Shown: positions 43,401 through 52,683 of the stretch, piece after piece | How positions within the stretch are numbered: the first letter of the stretch is position 1 | Layout: each line of letters begins with the position of its first letter | NCBI RefSeq assembly: GCF_047730085.1 | Contig: NZ_CP159830.1 | Coordinates: 682,001-746,000 of the forward strand | Direction of reading: 5' to 3' | Source: Njordibacter sp937773555 | GTDB taxonomy: Bacteria; Pseudomonadota; Gammaproteobacteria; Pseudomonadales; Balneatricaceae | DNA: 64,000 bases | The notes under the pieces: generated by a model | What the model saw: the letters and a program-made list of their open reading frames with translations, nothing else | Database searches by the model: none | Told to the model about the DNA's origin: nothing | Made by a program: the position numbers and the translations under genes

Positions 43401-43829
43401 CCTAAAGACAGGCTTACCCTTTGGCTTACTAGTTTAATTGCCCAAGTGGCGTTTGAACAGAAGGTTACGGGCGTATCAGTTCACTTAGAAAAGAATTTAG
43501 AAGTAGATGAATTAAATGATGCTTCAGGTCAGTTACAAAAAATAGTAGCGCTTTACCTACTAGGCTTAACCCAAGCCCTGCCATTAGATGCTGAACTAGG
43601 TCAAGAATTGCTCAAAGTAGATTCTCAAGACACTGATAAGCGCCGCAGCAAGTGGCAGAAGAAGTGGTACCACCACAAATATAGTCAACATTTTGATTTT
43701 TCAAGTGACCCATATAGGCGTTGGCTATGGCCACAAACTCCCTCATTTGAAGATTGGCATGAGCAGTTTTCTGACGTTTACCAACCCATGGTGGATAGCA
43801 TCAAAGAGGTGAAGCATGCCCAACCTTGA
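40479..43829 (+). CDS. recC: Exodeoxyribonuclease V subunit gamma (RecC)
   Basis: RecC is the Chi-recognition scaffold of RecBCD, the complex that processes double-strand breaks for recombination and degrades invading DNA. At 1116 residues it is close to the E. coli length (1122). Landmarks are the N-terminal MVYPANRLEDLA, NTGMQHWLNTQLAKQNGIA and the strongly conserved VVAMLGLNDGQYPRQSKPLD followed by FDLM and GDRSRRGDDRYLFLE (about residues 680-715). AAGGAA lies upstream of the ATG. The gene overlaps recB by 14 bases. No ptrA lies between recC and recB, unlike in E. coli. Confidence 0.96.
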   Translation: MAVAKQLMVYPANRLEDLAVLLNHVLTLGQSGSASGVLDSAQVIVENTGMQHWLNTQLAKQNGIAMNIDYPLPGKFVWQLARQLLGDAQVPQQPPYQREALVWRIDDVLASDAILTNSAFSEANRYWQSAPQEQTKTPADLLKRFQLSSALADLFEQYILYRPDWLTQWQIEDSSEHWQAQLWAMLCHQDGRHPIDIQRRLIHALSQLTGPKHQQLPQQIFLFALNTMAPATLEVFSALAQHTQVHIFHLNPCAEYWGHIQSEKAIAATHLKHWLAQQDDNVLVDGGNPLLANLGSQGKEFFRLLQQQDSYNIDAFEEATPVSSSADLSTLQQLQQDILHLDDAREHSHKKVDDSLVFANGSSALRELQGLHDWLLGKFQIDPSLKPSDILVMCPQVEDYAAYVGAVFDTQGRQFGSWYDASKTETPQLPCSIADRKPQDSEPLVAAYLQLLQLPDSRFQVSFILDFLRLPAIQRKFGIDPVELEIIAVWLANACVHWGLDECHKASTLGQEESTSTYSWSWGLKRLLLGFAQGGESKKYQNDWLLADVEGSQAVLLGRLMQVLEQLQGHAKNLNTPRSGLAWRGYLTGMIDEFFADDQTLQRNEEQAKEWLTTAIGNMAMWVEQVDYSQTITLEVVRYSLTQKLSVASSSQAFITGKITFCSMVPMRSIPFKVVAMLGLNDGQYPRQSKPLDFDLMAQEERRVGDRSRRGDDRYLFLEALISARSCLYFSYQGVDSKNNSPRQPSLVLSELMDYLTRGYGWNFNPTQADSKLRQLPLHSFSKDNFNPLSTPSFETSWLRLLQAESLDEDHSVVGPSDHLKALTVSGLVRFLENPGRTFANESLGLYLHDYDLELDDDEPFESSKLVEYKLRQCMLAAVLSHEPEACKAVREEYQLNGQLPENHLATRIIDTSQEQAEALLDELQTLAYEQAQNHWVSTRVMGVTIEDQLPLIGDPTDENSPLKVILSRPSKAKPKDRLTLWLTSLIAQVAFEQKVTGVSVHLEKNLEVDELNDASGQLQKIVALYLLGLTQALPLDAELGQELLKVDSQDTDKRRSKWQKKWYHHKYSQHFDFSSDPYRRWLWPQTPSFEDWHEQFSDVYQPMVDSIKEVKHAQP

Positions 43830-46800
43830 CCTAGCTAATATGCCCTTGAAAGGCCGTCATCTTATTGAAGCCAGTGCAGGCACGGGTAAAACCTACAGCA
43901 TCACTCGCATCTATTTGCGCTTATTAATAGAGAAACAGATCCCTGTAGAACAAATATTGTTAATGACATACACCCGCGCCGCAACACAAGAACTGCGTGG
44001 GCGCATAGAAGACACGCTCCGGGAAGCCCAAAATAGCTGGGGTTTGCATAAAGATGAGTACTGGCAGAATCTCTATCAACAGGCAGAGCCTCAGCAAGCT
44101 CAACTGCTGTTGCACCAAGCCCTACTTAATTTAGATCAAGCGGCCATCTTTACCATACACGCATTTTGCGGCCGAGCTTTGCAACAATATGCATTTGCTA
44201 GTCAAACGGGCCTAGAAGTGGTGTTAGAAACCAATACTCAAGATTTGGCCCACACAGGCCTGCAGGACTGGCTTCGTGTAACAATGCATCAGCCAGTGGT
44301 TTATAGCCAGCTTGAACAACAGGGTTGGCATACTCCAAAAGGGTTTTGGGACGCCTTTAGTGGTGCTTTGTTAAGTCAAACACCTGTGTTTGCTGTAGAT
44401 GCTGAATCATGGCATCAGGCATGGCACAAAAATAAATTACATGTTCGTAATAGTTTGCTTAAGGCAGAAGTGCAAATGACCCAAGCCACTATGGCTGACC
44501 CTAAGTCTAAGGGGGTTCGTTTAACCCAGTGGCAAGATTTACTAAACTGGCTAGGTACAGATGTGTTTGAGCCTGCCTCTAAAGACCACTTAGCTTGTTT
44601 GCATGGTGGTAGGTTATCTAAATCACCAGAATTAAAGACTATTATTACCCCCCTTCGGGAGCTTATTAATAATAAAAGCTTTACCGATAAGTACTTGGCT
44701 TACGCTAACCAAGCAAAGGTTGCCCCCATAGTTTTAGAGGCAGTGCAGCATGTGAGAAAAGCCTACCAAGAGGCTAAACAAAAACAACAAGTTATGGAGT
44801 TTGATGACTTGGTGAGGCGCTTATCCGAGTGCGTTAATCAGCCAGAAAGTATAGCCCTAGTTGATGCTTTGCGGTTGGCTTACCCAGTGGCCTTAGTCGA
44901 TGAGTTTCAAGACACCGATGGGCACCAATATGCTATTTTAAATCGCCTTTATGAACCTTCCAGCAATAGCACTGCGTTATTTATGATTGGAGATCCAAAG
45001 CAGGCGATTTATGGCTTTAGAGGTGGTGATATACAAACCTATTTGAGCGCATCTCAGGCCACAGACTATCGCTGGCATATGGACACTAACTGGCGCTCTA
45101 GTCATGCCATGGTGGCGGCCTATAATCGTCTTTTTTCAGAAAGTACTAGAGAACGAAAAGTGTTTGGCAGGGGCATTAATTACACAGATGTTAGCGCTAG
45201 TAACTATGCTACCGCCAATGAAGAGAATAACCCTAAAGCCAGTGGTGCAGCTTTAACCTATGTTTGGCTACCAACACAGCTATTAACTAATGAGCGCAAG
45301 CACCAACATATTGCCCAGTGGTGTGTTGCAGAAGTGCAGCAAATATTGCGCCAAGGCGATTTTATTGCCAGTGATATTGCTTTGCTGGTGCGCGGAGCGA
45401 CTGAAGCGCAGGCGTTGCAGACCGCACTAAAGCAGGCTGGCTTAGCCTGTGTGTATATTAGTGATAGAAGCAGCGTGTATGACAGTGCCGAGGCTACAGA
45501 AATGGTGCGCCTACTTAATGGTTTATTGCACTGCGAAGATCATCGGCAGCTTGCGCGTGCAGCAAGCACTCACCTCTGGGGTGGCAGTGTGTCATTGCTG
45601 GCCCAGTTAACCTTTGATGACAACTACTTGATAGAAATACGCAGCCAAATGATGCAGTTGCGTCAATTATGGCTGAGGCAAGGGGTGATGGCTTTAGTGA
45701 TTCATCTGCTCAAGCAGCGTGCTGTGCCACCGGCGCTAAATAAAGAGCGTTATATGACCAACATGGTGCAATTGGCAGAGCTGCTGCAAAAGGCATCAGG
45801 CCAGGCCAGTTCGGCATTATTGCTGGTGGAATGGCTGCAACAACAATGCAATGAAGGCAAGGCAGATAGCAGTGCAGAGTTGCGCTTAGAAAGTGATGCC
45901 AAATTGATTCAAATTGTTACCCAGCATGGCTCTAAAGGATTGGAATACCCTGTGGTATTTATTCCTTTTGCAAGCCAAGCCAAAGACCCGCTTAAACGGG
46001 GCACCAAACACGCCCAATTATTCCCTTATTATCATCCCCAAGAGCATTGCCCAGCGTTAATGATAGGCCGAGATAGTGAAGTGTGTGATCAGGCCACACG
46101 TGCTGCTCAAGCGGAATCCTTGCGCCTATTATACGTTGCTGTTACCCGTGCTCAGTATAGGTGTTATATCCCAGTGAGCGATTTCAGTAACAGTGAACTG
46201 TCGCCTTTAGGTCAAGTGGCTTTTTGGTGCCACAAGCAAGCTGACACCGTTAATTGGCCAGAGGCCTTGGTTCAGTTAACTCACCCTAAAGACTCTGAGC
46301 TACGACTTATCGAAGAAGACTCGGTGCAGGTGCCTTTGCCCCAGAGCTTTGCAAGTGAAACAACCCAAGTGTTAACAACACAAAGCTTTAGTGGCCATAT
46401 TGATGCCAACAATAATTTGTTGTCTTACAGTGCTCTGGTGCGCCAACTTAGTTACGGTGCTCACACACAGCAAACAAGTGTTAAAGACCGTGGTGATGGG
46501 AGCAACCAGCTTGTAGACCCTAACCCAAATACTGCCTCTAATGAGTTACGCTTCACTTTAGCAAAGGGTAAAAATAGTGGCTTGTTACTGCATGATATTT
46601 TAGAACAGGTCGATTTTTCACAACCCATTTGGCCTACTGCCATGGATGTGCCTTTGGCTAAATACCATACCATGGTAGGCATTGGCCAAGATGACGCTAA
46701 TAAGTTGGAATGCCTTGAGCAATGGCTAGATGAGTGCTTAGAATCTCCGATGCCACATATTGGTATGGACCTTAATCCCACATTAGCGCATCAACAACAG

Positions 46801-47310
46801 ATCACCCTAGGGAAACTTGCCCAGCATCAAACCTTAAGAGAGGTAGAATTCTACTTTCCACTGCAGCAGGCAAAGCAATCTACCTTGGCGCAGATATTGA
46901 GCCATCACCGTGGTGGCTTGCCCACAGCATTGCCAAGCCATCTGGTACTTCAAGGGATGATGCATGGATTTATAGATTTGATATTTGAATATGGGGGTCG
47001 CTTTTTTGTCGCTGACTACAAATCTAATCATCTAGGCGATAATCTTGAAAATTATCATTATCAAGCGATGTTAGACGCGAACCAACAGCATTATTATGAC
47101 CTGCAATATCTAATATATAGCTTAGCTTTGCACCGTTACTTGGGTCAAAGAATGCCCAATTATGACCCAGCCCAGCATTTTGGTGGGGTGTACTATTTAT
47201 ACCTCAGAGGAATGTCGCCCAAAGCAGCCACGGGTATATTTGCTAAAGCGATCAGCATAGAAGAATTGAACCAGCTTGATCGCCTGTTTGCAGGGGAAGT
47301 GCCATGTTAA
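43816..47310 (+). CDS. recB: Exodeoxyribonuclease V subunit beta (RecB)
   Basis: RecB is the 3'-5' helicase and nuclease subunit. At 1164 residues it matches the family (E. coli 1180). The N-terminal SF1A helicase has Walker A ASAGTGKT (19-26), LMTYTRAATQELRGRI, Walker B ALVDEFQDTD, IGDPKQAIYGFRGGD and the later motif QHGSKGLEYPVVF with LLYVAVTRA. The C-terminal nuclease domain has MHGFIDLIFE and FVADYKSN (about residues 1053-1077), the D-x-K core of the PD-(D/E)xK site. It overlaps recC and recD, so the three are translated together. Confidence 0.97.
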   Translation: MPNLDLANMPLKGRHLIEASAGTGKTYSITRIYLRLLIEKQIPVEQILLMTYTRAATQELRGRIEDTLREAQNSWGLHKDEYWQNLYQQAEPQQAQLLLHQALLNLDQAAIFTIHAFCGRALQQYAFASQTGLEVVLETNTQDLAHTGLQDWLRVTMHQPVVYSQLEQQGWHTPKGFWDAFSGALLSQTPVFAVDAESWHQAWHKNKLHVRNSLLKAEVQMTQATMADPKSKGVRLTQWQDLLNWLGTDVFEPASKDHLACLHGGRLSKSPELKTIITPLRELINNKSFTDKYLAYANQAKVAPIVLEAVQHVRKAYQEAKQKQQVMEFDDLVRRLSECVNQPESIALVDALRLAYPVALVDEFQDTDGHQYAILNRLYEPSSNSTALFMIGDPKQAIYGFRGGDIQTYLSASQATDYRWHMDTNWRSSHAMVAAYNRLFSESTRERKVFGRGINYTDVSASNYATANEENNPKASGAALTYVWLPTQLLTNERKHQHIAQWCVAEVQQILRQGDFIASDIALLVRGATEAQALQTALKQAGLACVYISDRSSVYDSAEATEMVRLLNGLLHCEDHRQLARAASTHLWGGSVSLLAQLTFDDNYLIEIRSQMMQLRQLWLRQGVMALVIHLLKQRAVPPALNKERYMTNMVQLAELLQKASGQASSALLLVEWLQQQCNEGKADSSAELRLESDAKLIQIVTQHGSKGLEYPVVFIPFASQAKDPLKRGTKHAQLFPYYHPQEHCPALMIGRDSEVCDQATRAAQAESLRLLYVAVTRAQYRCYIPVSDFSNSELSPLGQVAFWCHKQADTVNWPEALVQLTHPKDSELRLIEEDSVQVPLPQSFASETTQVLTTQSFSGHIDANNNLLSYSALVRQLSYGAHTQQTSVKDRGDGSNQLVDPNPNTASNELRFTLAKGKNSGLLLHDILEQVDFSQPIWPTAMDVPLAKYHTMVGIGQDDANKLECLEQWLDECLESPMPHIGMDLNPTLAHQQQITLGKLAQHQTLREVEFYFPLQQAKQSTLAQILSHHRGGLPTALPSHLVLQGMMHGFIDLIFEYGGRFFVADYKSNHLGDNLENYHYQAMLDANQQHYYDLQYLIYSLALHRYLGQRMPNYDPAQHFGGVYYLYLRGMSPKAATGIFAKAISIEELNQLDRLFAGEVPC

Positions 47311-49037
47311 TTTCAAGGGATCAATTGCATAATAATTATGCAGGATTGGAAGCGGTAGATGAATTTTTAGCAGCCCACTTGTGCCAAAGTTTTGCAAGCC
47401 AATGCTCGGTGATGCAGCATTTGATTATGGCGCTAAGCAAAGCCCTGCGTAACGGCCATAGTTGCCTACCTTTAGGTGACATTGCCGGCCAAACGTATTG
47501 GTCTACAACGGATGATAAAGCTGCAGGTGCAGCTAGCAGGCCAGGTTACACCTTTGCTTCCTTTGAAGTACTAATGAATAGCGCCCAAAGTCACCCAATT
47601 AATGCAAACCATGATGCCCCATTAGTGTTAGAAAATACGCGACTATACTTAAGACGTTACTGGCGCTATGAACAACACGTTGCAAAGCATTTACTAAAGC
47701 GTATGCAAGGTTATCAGCTGTCGAAAGAGCAACAAGAAGCTGCACATAACTTACTGGCTAAACTATTTAAAGCTCCAAATGAGGGCCAAATAGACTGGCA
47801 GGCTCAGGCCGTTAAAGATGCCTTAGAGCGCCAAGTGAGTATTATTTCTGGTGGGCCAGGAACAGGTAAAACGTATACTGTGGCAAGGCTGCTAGTGGCA
47901 TTGCAGGCTGTTAATGAAACCTCGTTAACCATGGTGATGGCTGCACCAACAGGTAAGGCAAAACAGCGTTTGGTAGAATCTATTAATAGTGCTAAGGGCC
48001 AATTGTTGCAGCAGGGTATAGGCAAAGAACTCATCAATAGTATTCCACATACCGCGCAAACCTTGCATGGGCTGCTGGGCCTGCGTCCTAATAGCCACTC
48101 AGCTAAATACCATAGCGCTAACCCGCTGCCTATAGACCTACTGTTAGTTGATGAAGTGTCCATGGTAGATTTGCCTATGATGGCGCGGTTGTTAGATGCC
48201 CTACCTGAGCATTGTAAGCTGGTGCTGGTGGGTGATGCAGAGCAATTACCTTCTGTGGCTGCGGGCTCAGTATTAGCTGACATTCCGCCTACGGCGATAA
48301 GCTACTTGCATAAAAGTCATCGCTTTGATGGGCAGGGTGGCATTGGATTGTTGGCACATCAGGTGATGCACAATGAGGCAGAGAAAAGTTGGCACCTGCT
48401 GTTAACCCATAAAGATTTGAATTTAATACCAGAAGAAGAGTTCCAACCGTGGCTGGAGCGAATGTGCGATCAATACTTTGTGCCTATGTTAAAAGCTAAA
48501 AGTGTAGAGGAGGCATTTTTATGTTTAAACCAGTTCAGAATTTTAGCTGCAACACGCCAAGGCAGTATGAGTGTTGAAGGGCTTAACGAACAGGTTGAAC
48601 GTATACTGAGTCGCCGCCTGTCACAAATTAGATTGGCACAAAATTATCACGGTAAACCTGTCATGGTGACGAAAAATCATCATGGCTTAGGTTTATTTAA
48701 CGGGGACATTGGCATTCTGTGGGCGCAAGACAATGGCCAGCTTAATGTGTGCTTTATGCACTCACAAGGGGTGTACAAGGTAAACGTGGGTTTGTTACAA
48801 GACTTAGAGACCGTCTATGCCATGACCATCCACAAAACCCAGGGGTCAGAGTTTCAGCATATTGCTCTTGTAGTTGCGCCCCAGGCAGAGCACTTATTGT
48901 CTTCCCAGCTACTTTATACTGCAGTCACTCGGGCAAAGTTAAGTTGTAGTGTTACAGTCAATAAGTCGCTGTGGTTTAAAGCGGTGGGCCACAAGACTCA
49001 GCGCTGGTCTGGGCTTAAAGCGTTGCTTAGTGTTTAA
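47304..49037 (+). CDS. recD: Exodeoxyribonuclease V subunit alpha (RecD)
   Basis: RecD is the fast 5'-3' helicase of the complex and regulates nuclease activity after Chi. It has 577 residues (E. coli 608). Motifs are Walker A SGGPGTGKTY (182-191), LLLVDEVSMVDLPMM (motif II), KLVLVGDAEQLPSV (motif III), and the C-terminal AMTIHKTQGSEF and LLYTAVTRAK (motifs V and VI). The N-terminal 140 residues match the RecB-contact domain. Its ATG lies seven bases inside the recB end. Confidence 0.96.
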   Translation: MLISRDQLHNNYAGLEAVDEFLAAHLCQSFASQCSVMQHLIMALSKALRNGHSCLPLGDIAGQTYWSTTDDKAAGAASRPGYTFASFEVLMNSAQSHPINANHDAPLVLENTRLYLRRYWRYEQHVAKHLLKRMQGYQLSKEQQEAAHNLLAKLFKAPNEGQIDWQAQAVKDALERQVSIISGGPGTGKTYTVARLLVALQAVNETSLTMVMAAPTGKAKQRLVESINSAKGQLLQQGIGKELINSIPHTAQTLHGLLGLRPNSHSAKYHSANPLPIDLLLVDEVSMVDLPMMARLLDALPEHCKLVLVGDAEQLPSVAAGSVLADIPPTAISYLHKSHRFDGQGGIGLLAHQVMHNEAEKSWHLLLTHKDLNLIPEEEFQPWLERMCDQYFVPMLKAKSVEEAFLCLNQFRILAATRQGSMSVEGLNEQVERILSRRLSQIRLAQNYHGKPVMVTKNHHGLGLFNGDIGILWAQDNGQLNVCFMHSQGVYKVNVGLLQDLETVYAMTIHKTQGSEFQHIALVVAPQAEHLLSSQLLYTAVTRAKLSCSVTVNKSLWFKAVGHKTQRWSGLKALLSV

Positions 49038-49070
49038 TTTAAGGGTGGTGGGGTTCATTACCAGAGCAGA

Positions 49071-50768
49071 TTAATGATAGATCCTAGCGCCTATTATTTG
49101 CTTAAATAGTAGTTTCAACTGAGGGTCTTCAAGTTGCAGATTGAACTCTTCTTGGTGGCTAATAGTGTAGGTTTTTTGCCGCACTATTAGGTAGGGTTCA
49201 GAACCCTTAGTAAGGCTAAATGACGCCATAGGAAAGCGCTTTAAACATTGGTTAAAAAAGTTCATGTTGTTAGCAACTGACATGAGTTCTGCACTAGGAT
49301 ACACCTCCCCTAAATTACGGGCATAAATATTGATTTTTTGATAACGCTCAATGTTCACAAACACCATAGGATCAAATACCTGTATACCTTTTTGGTTGCC
49401 GGTCACACTTGTAAGTGGAAACTGGCCTTTGGGTACGCTGTTATCAAAAAAAGTGAATTCGTAACGAGGGCTAGTATGCGCTAACCACTTAAATATAAGT
49501 TTAGGGATGCCTTGGTAAGCTTCTACACTGTGGCCTAAAAAGTCCTCCACAGATTTATACCGCCCCCTTTGTTGGCCTCTAATCCATCCTCGCTCTACCG
49601 TTTCCTCTGGTGGAGTAATAACAAAGTACATATACATAATATGAGCATATTTGGCATAAGTGCCGTGTAAAACCTTTTGCACCTGCTCAGTTGAAAAGCT
49701 GTCAAATCTAAAACGATCTACTAAAATATTCGGAATAGACTGGTTTTCCTGACCAGTGCGCCTAATATAACGGTCTAACTTAGCGTCAATAATGTTAACT
49801 TCGTTGCTAGTAAAACGGCCCGAGTACTTATAATTTGGCCCCAATGATTCATAGTCTAATAACTGACGCCGCCAAATGTCTGGGCTAATAATGCCGTATA
49901 AAGAAGACTCAATGCCGCGCTGCCCCATAGTTTTTTGCAATAATGGCCTAAGGGTACTTTTACCTGCTGCAGAGGCACCTTTAAGGCTGATAATCACAGG
50001 TTTGTCTACGCGCTTTAACAGTTGGTATGCATTACTGGCTACCGCTGAATCAATAGCCGGCTCAATTAATTTCCCAACCATAAAGCTACCGAAGTTATTA
50101 AGCGCATGGCGACAAATTATGCGGCTCATAAACACTCTATCATTGCCTATTAAACCCCGTGTGGATGCCACAGAACCTAATATTTGATAACTGCTCTTGT
50201 AGACCGCTCTAATTAAAGGATCTGTATGGGCAAGGCCTGTGGTTTTAAGTTGGTTAATGGCTTTGAATTGAATTTCTTCACTGCTAAGGAGAGCTTGCTT
50301 TTTTACCTGCTTTTTTCCCCAAGGCCAAAAGCCTTTTTTTACTATTGGGGCAGCTTTGGGTTCTAGCATCACTTCTTCAGCTAATAATCGGTCCACTTCT
50401 ACCTTTATTGCTGCAGATAAACTTTGAAAGTCGGCTTCAATAGAGGCATATAGAGGGGCAATATGCTGATATAAAATGTCGTTAGTAATGCGCCGGAAGT
50501 TAATTCCGAAGTCTTCTTCATGCTCAGCTTCTGGAATATGAATGTTGGCGCTCACTCTTACGATAAGCTCGTGCATTACTAAGCGCCAGGACGTAAAACC
50601 TACTAGGTGTTCTGGTTTAAGGCCCGTGAGTTTGGCAATTTCTTGCACTTCGTCGTAGCGGGTATAAACGTTTGGCGTTTGAAAAATAGTTTCTAGACAG
50701 CTTAATTCCCGAGGCAAATTAGCACTCAATCCGGGGTTCCATGCGCTATATTCTTGTTGTTTTGACAT
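49071..50768 (-). CDS. Large P-loop protein with zeta-like kinase domain
   Basis: A 565-residue protein. The C-terminal half contains Walker A GASAAGKST (264-272) followed by a zeta-toxin-like core (SPDIWRRQLLDYESLG, VDRFRFDSFS, a later ERGWIRGQQRGRYKS lid), suggesting a nucleotide- or sugar-phosphate kinase. The N-terminal 250 residues are helical and of unknown role. There is no antitoxin-like partner; zeta toxins are usually about 280 residues beside an epsilon antitoxin, so a chromosomal housekeeping role is as likely. The last residues converge with recD. The 5' end overlaps a small rightward frame by 28 bases. Confidence 0.6.
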   Translation of the reverse strand: MSKQQEYSAWNPGLSANLPRELSCLETIFQTPNVYTRYDEVQEIAKLTGLKPEHLVGFTSWRLVMHELIVRVSANIHIPEAEHEEDFGINFRRITNDILYQHIAPLYASIEADFQSLSAAIKVEVDRLLAEEVMLEPKAAPIVKKGFWPWGKKQVKKQALLSSEEIQFKAINQLKTTGLAHTDPLIRAVYKSSYQILGSVASTRGLIGNDRVFMSRIICRHALNNFGSFMVGKLIEPAIDSAVASNAYQLLKRVDKPVIISLKGASAAGKSTLRPLLQKTMGQRGIESSLYGIISPDIWRRQLLDYESLGPNYKYSGRFTSNEVNIIDAKLDRYIRRTGQENQSIPNILVDRFRFDSFSTEQVQKVLHGTYAKYAHIMYMYFVITPPEETVERGWIRGQQRGRYKSVEDFLGHSVEAYQGIPKLIFKWLAHTSPRYEFTFFDNSVPKGQFPLTSVTGNQKGIQVFDPMVFVNIERYQKINIYARNLGEVYPSAELMSVANNMNFFNQCLKRFPMASFSLTKGSEPYLIVRQKTYTISHQEEFNLQLEDPQLKLLFKQIIGARIYH

Positions 50769-50938
50769 GCGTTGCGTCTGGATTTTTATTGGTACGCATA
50801 GGTATAGCAGATTTCGCCAAGCACGTCAGTGATAACCCCGACATGTTTGTGAAACAAAGCGAAGCAATACAAACTGTTAGCCCTTTAAAAAGCCCTAAAC
50901 AACCCCCACCTATAACGGTGAATATGAAATATTACTAA
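50741..50938 (+). CDS. Possible small membrane protein upstream of the exporter
   Basis: A 65-residue frame with an N-terminal membrane helix (ILVVLTCVASGFLLVRIGI) and a Pro-rich tail. It starts inside the 5' end of the opposite P-loop gene and its stop shares a base with an ATG of the next gene (TAATG), which would give translational coupling to yadG. No clear ribosome site precedes the ATG. It could instead be the untranslated leader of yadGH. Confidence 0.35.
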   Translation: MRYILVVLTCVASGFLLVRIGIADFAKHVSDNPDMFVKQSEAIQTVSPLKSPKQPPPITVNMKYY

Positions 50939-50946
50939 TGAGACAT

Positions 50947-51888
50947 ATGACTTACGCCTTAGAAATTAACCAGCTGCATAAAGCCTATGACAACGGCTTT
51001 GAGGCCCTTAAGGGAATCAGTTTAAAAGTAGCACAAGGGGATTTCTTTGCCTTGCTTGGGCCCAATGGTGCAGGCAAATCTACAACTTTGGGTGTGGTGT
51101 CATCTTTAGTGAATAAAACCTCAGGCTCAGTAAAAGTATTTGGGCATGACCTAGATATAGAGGTTAGCCAAGCAAAATGTATGATGGGGGTGGTGCCACA
51201 AGAATTTAACTTCAACATGTTTGAAAAAGTGGAAGATGTAATAGTACAGCAAGCTGGATACTATGGCATCGCTCGCGATGAGGCCGTTCGCCGCGCCGAG
51301 CAGTTGCTTACGCAATTGGGTTTATGGGACAAGCGCTTTGAAGCGTCACGCACCCTTTCTGGGGGTATGAAGCGACGCTTAATGATAGCCCGAGCCTTAG
51401 TTCACCAGCCTAAATTACTGATCTTAGATGAACCTACCGCTGGTGTAGATATTGAACTTCGCCGGTCTATGTGGGAATTCCTCACCCGTATCAATGAACA
51501 GGGCACAACCATTATTCTCACCACTCATTATTTGGAAGAAGCAGAAAGTTTGTGTCGTAATATTGCCATAATTGACCAAGGCGAAATCATTAAACATAGC
51601 ACTATGAGGGAACTCTTAAAAACCATTAACACGGAAACTATAGTGCTGGATTTGCATCAGCCACTACTACACGCACCCGAAGTGGAAGGCTATTATTTAC
51701 TGTTAGTTAATGACACTCACATAGAAGTAACCCTTAACCAAGGGCAAGACATTAATACAGTATTTGTAGCCTTGTCAGCTGCAGGAATAAAAGTGACCAG
51801 TATGCGAAATAAAACTAACCGTTTAGAAGAGCTATTCGTCAATCTAGTAACCAGCAATAAGACTGATTTGAAAGGAGTAAGTGCCTAA
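50947..51888 (+). CDS. yadG: ABC-2 type exporter ATPase (YadG-like)
   Basis: A 313-residue ATPase of the YadG class. It begins MTYALEINQLHKAYDNGF, matching the family start; an ATG three codons earlier overlaps the preceding stop. Motifs are Walker A GPNGAGKST (about residues 41-49), signature LSGGMKRRL, Walker B LLILDEPTAGVD and the switch TTHYLEEAE. It pairs with the YadH-like permease, whose gene starts at its last base. The substrate of YadGH is not established. Confidence 0.9.
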   Translation: MTYALEINQLHKAYDNGFEALKGISLKVAQGDFFALLGPNGAGKSTTLGVVSSLVNKTSGSVKVFGHDLDIEVSQAKCMMGVVPQEFNFNMFEKVEDVIVQQAGYYGIARDEAVRRAEQLLTQLGLWDKRFEASRTLSGGMKRRLMIARALVHQPKLLILDEPTAGVDIELRRSMWEFLTRINEQGTTIILTTHYLEEAESLCRNIAIIDQGEIIKHSTMRELLKTINTETIVLDLHQPLLHAPEVEGYYLLLVNDTHIEVTLNQGQDINTVFVALSAAGIKVTSMRNKTNRLEELFVNLVTSNKTDLKGVSA

Positions 51889-52661
51889 TGTCTAGTTATG
51901 AAATCTACATTGCTTACTCAACTATTGTGCGCAAAGAAATTCAACGATTCATGCGTATTTGGGTGCAAACGCTATTACCACCCTCCATTATAATGGTGCT
52001 GTATTTCATTATTTTTGGCAACTTAATTGGCAGCCGAATTGGCCAAATGGGTGGCTTTGATTACATGCAGTTTATTGTGCCAGGTTTAATTATGATGTCG
52101 GTCATTACTAATTCATACGGCAATGTGGTGTCTTCGTTTTATAGTACTAAGTATCAGGGTAATATAGAGGAAATGCTGGTTTCACCTATGCCTAACTGGG
52201 TGATATTGGCAGGCTACGTTACCGGTGGTGTGGCCCGCGGTTTGGCCGTAGGCGCTATAGTGACCACGCTTTCGTTATTCTTCACCCACTTAGAAATTCA
52301 TAACTTGGGCATTATCACCTTAGTGGTGCTAATGACCTCCATTTTATTTAGCTTGGGTGGCTTTATTAATGCAGTGTTTGCTAACAGTTTTGACGACATT
52401 TCTATTGTGCCAACGTTTATTCTTACGCCTTTAACCTACCTTGGTGGGGTGTTTTATTCTATTGACCTACTGCCAGATTTTTGGGCTGGTGTCTCACAGC
52501 TGAACCCTATTTTATACATGGTGAATGCCTTTCGCTATGGAATTTTAGGGGTGTCTGATATCCCTGTAGGCTATGCTTTGTTAGTGATTAGCGTGTTTAT
52601 TTTTGCTTTGTTTAGCTACTGTATGCACCTGTTAAATACGGGTAAGGGCATTCGTAAATAA
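51888..52661 (+). CDS. yadH: ABC-2 type permease (YadH-like)
   Basis: A 257-residue inner-membrane protein with six helices, close in length to E. coli YadH (256). Conserved family segments are RFMRIWVQTLLPPSIIMVLYF, FGNLIGSRIGQMGGFDYMQ and the C-terminal ABC-2 signature SFDDISIVPTFILTPLTYLG with GVFYSIDLLP. It forms the export channel with the YadG-like ATPase; gene overlap (TAATG) supports a fixed ratio. Ligand unknown. Confidence 0.93.
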   Translation: MSSYEIYIAYSTIVRKEIQRFMRIWVQTLLPPSIIMVLYFIIFGNLIGSRIGQMGGFDYMQFIVPGLIMMSVITNSYGNVVSSFYSTKYQGNIEEMLVSPMPNWVILAGYVTGGVARGLAVGAIVTTLSLFFTHLEIHNLGIITLVVLMTSILFSLGGFINAVFANSFDDISIVPTFILTPLTYLGGVFYSIDLLPDFWAGVSQLNPILYMVNAFRYGILGVSDIPVGYALLVISVFIFALFSYCMHLLNTGKGIRK

Positions 52662-52683
52662 TGCCGCTGCCTTGGAGAAAGTA

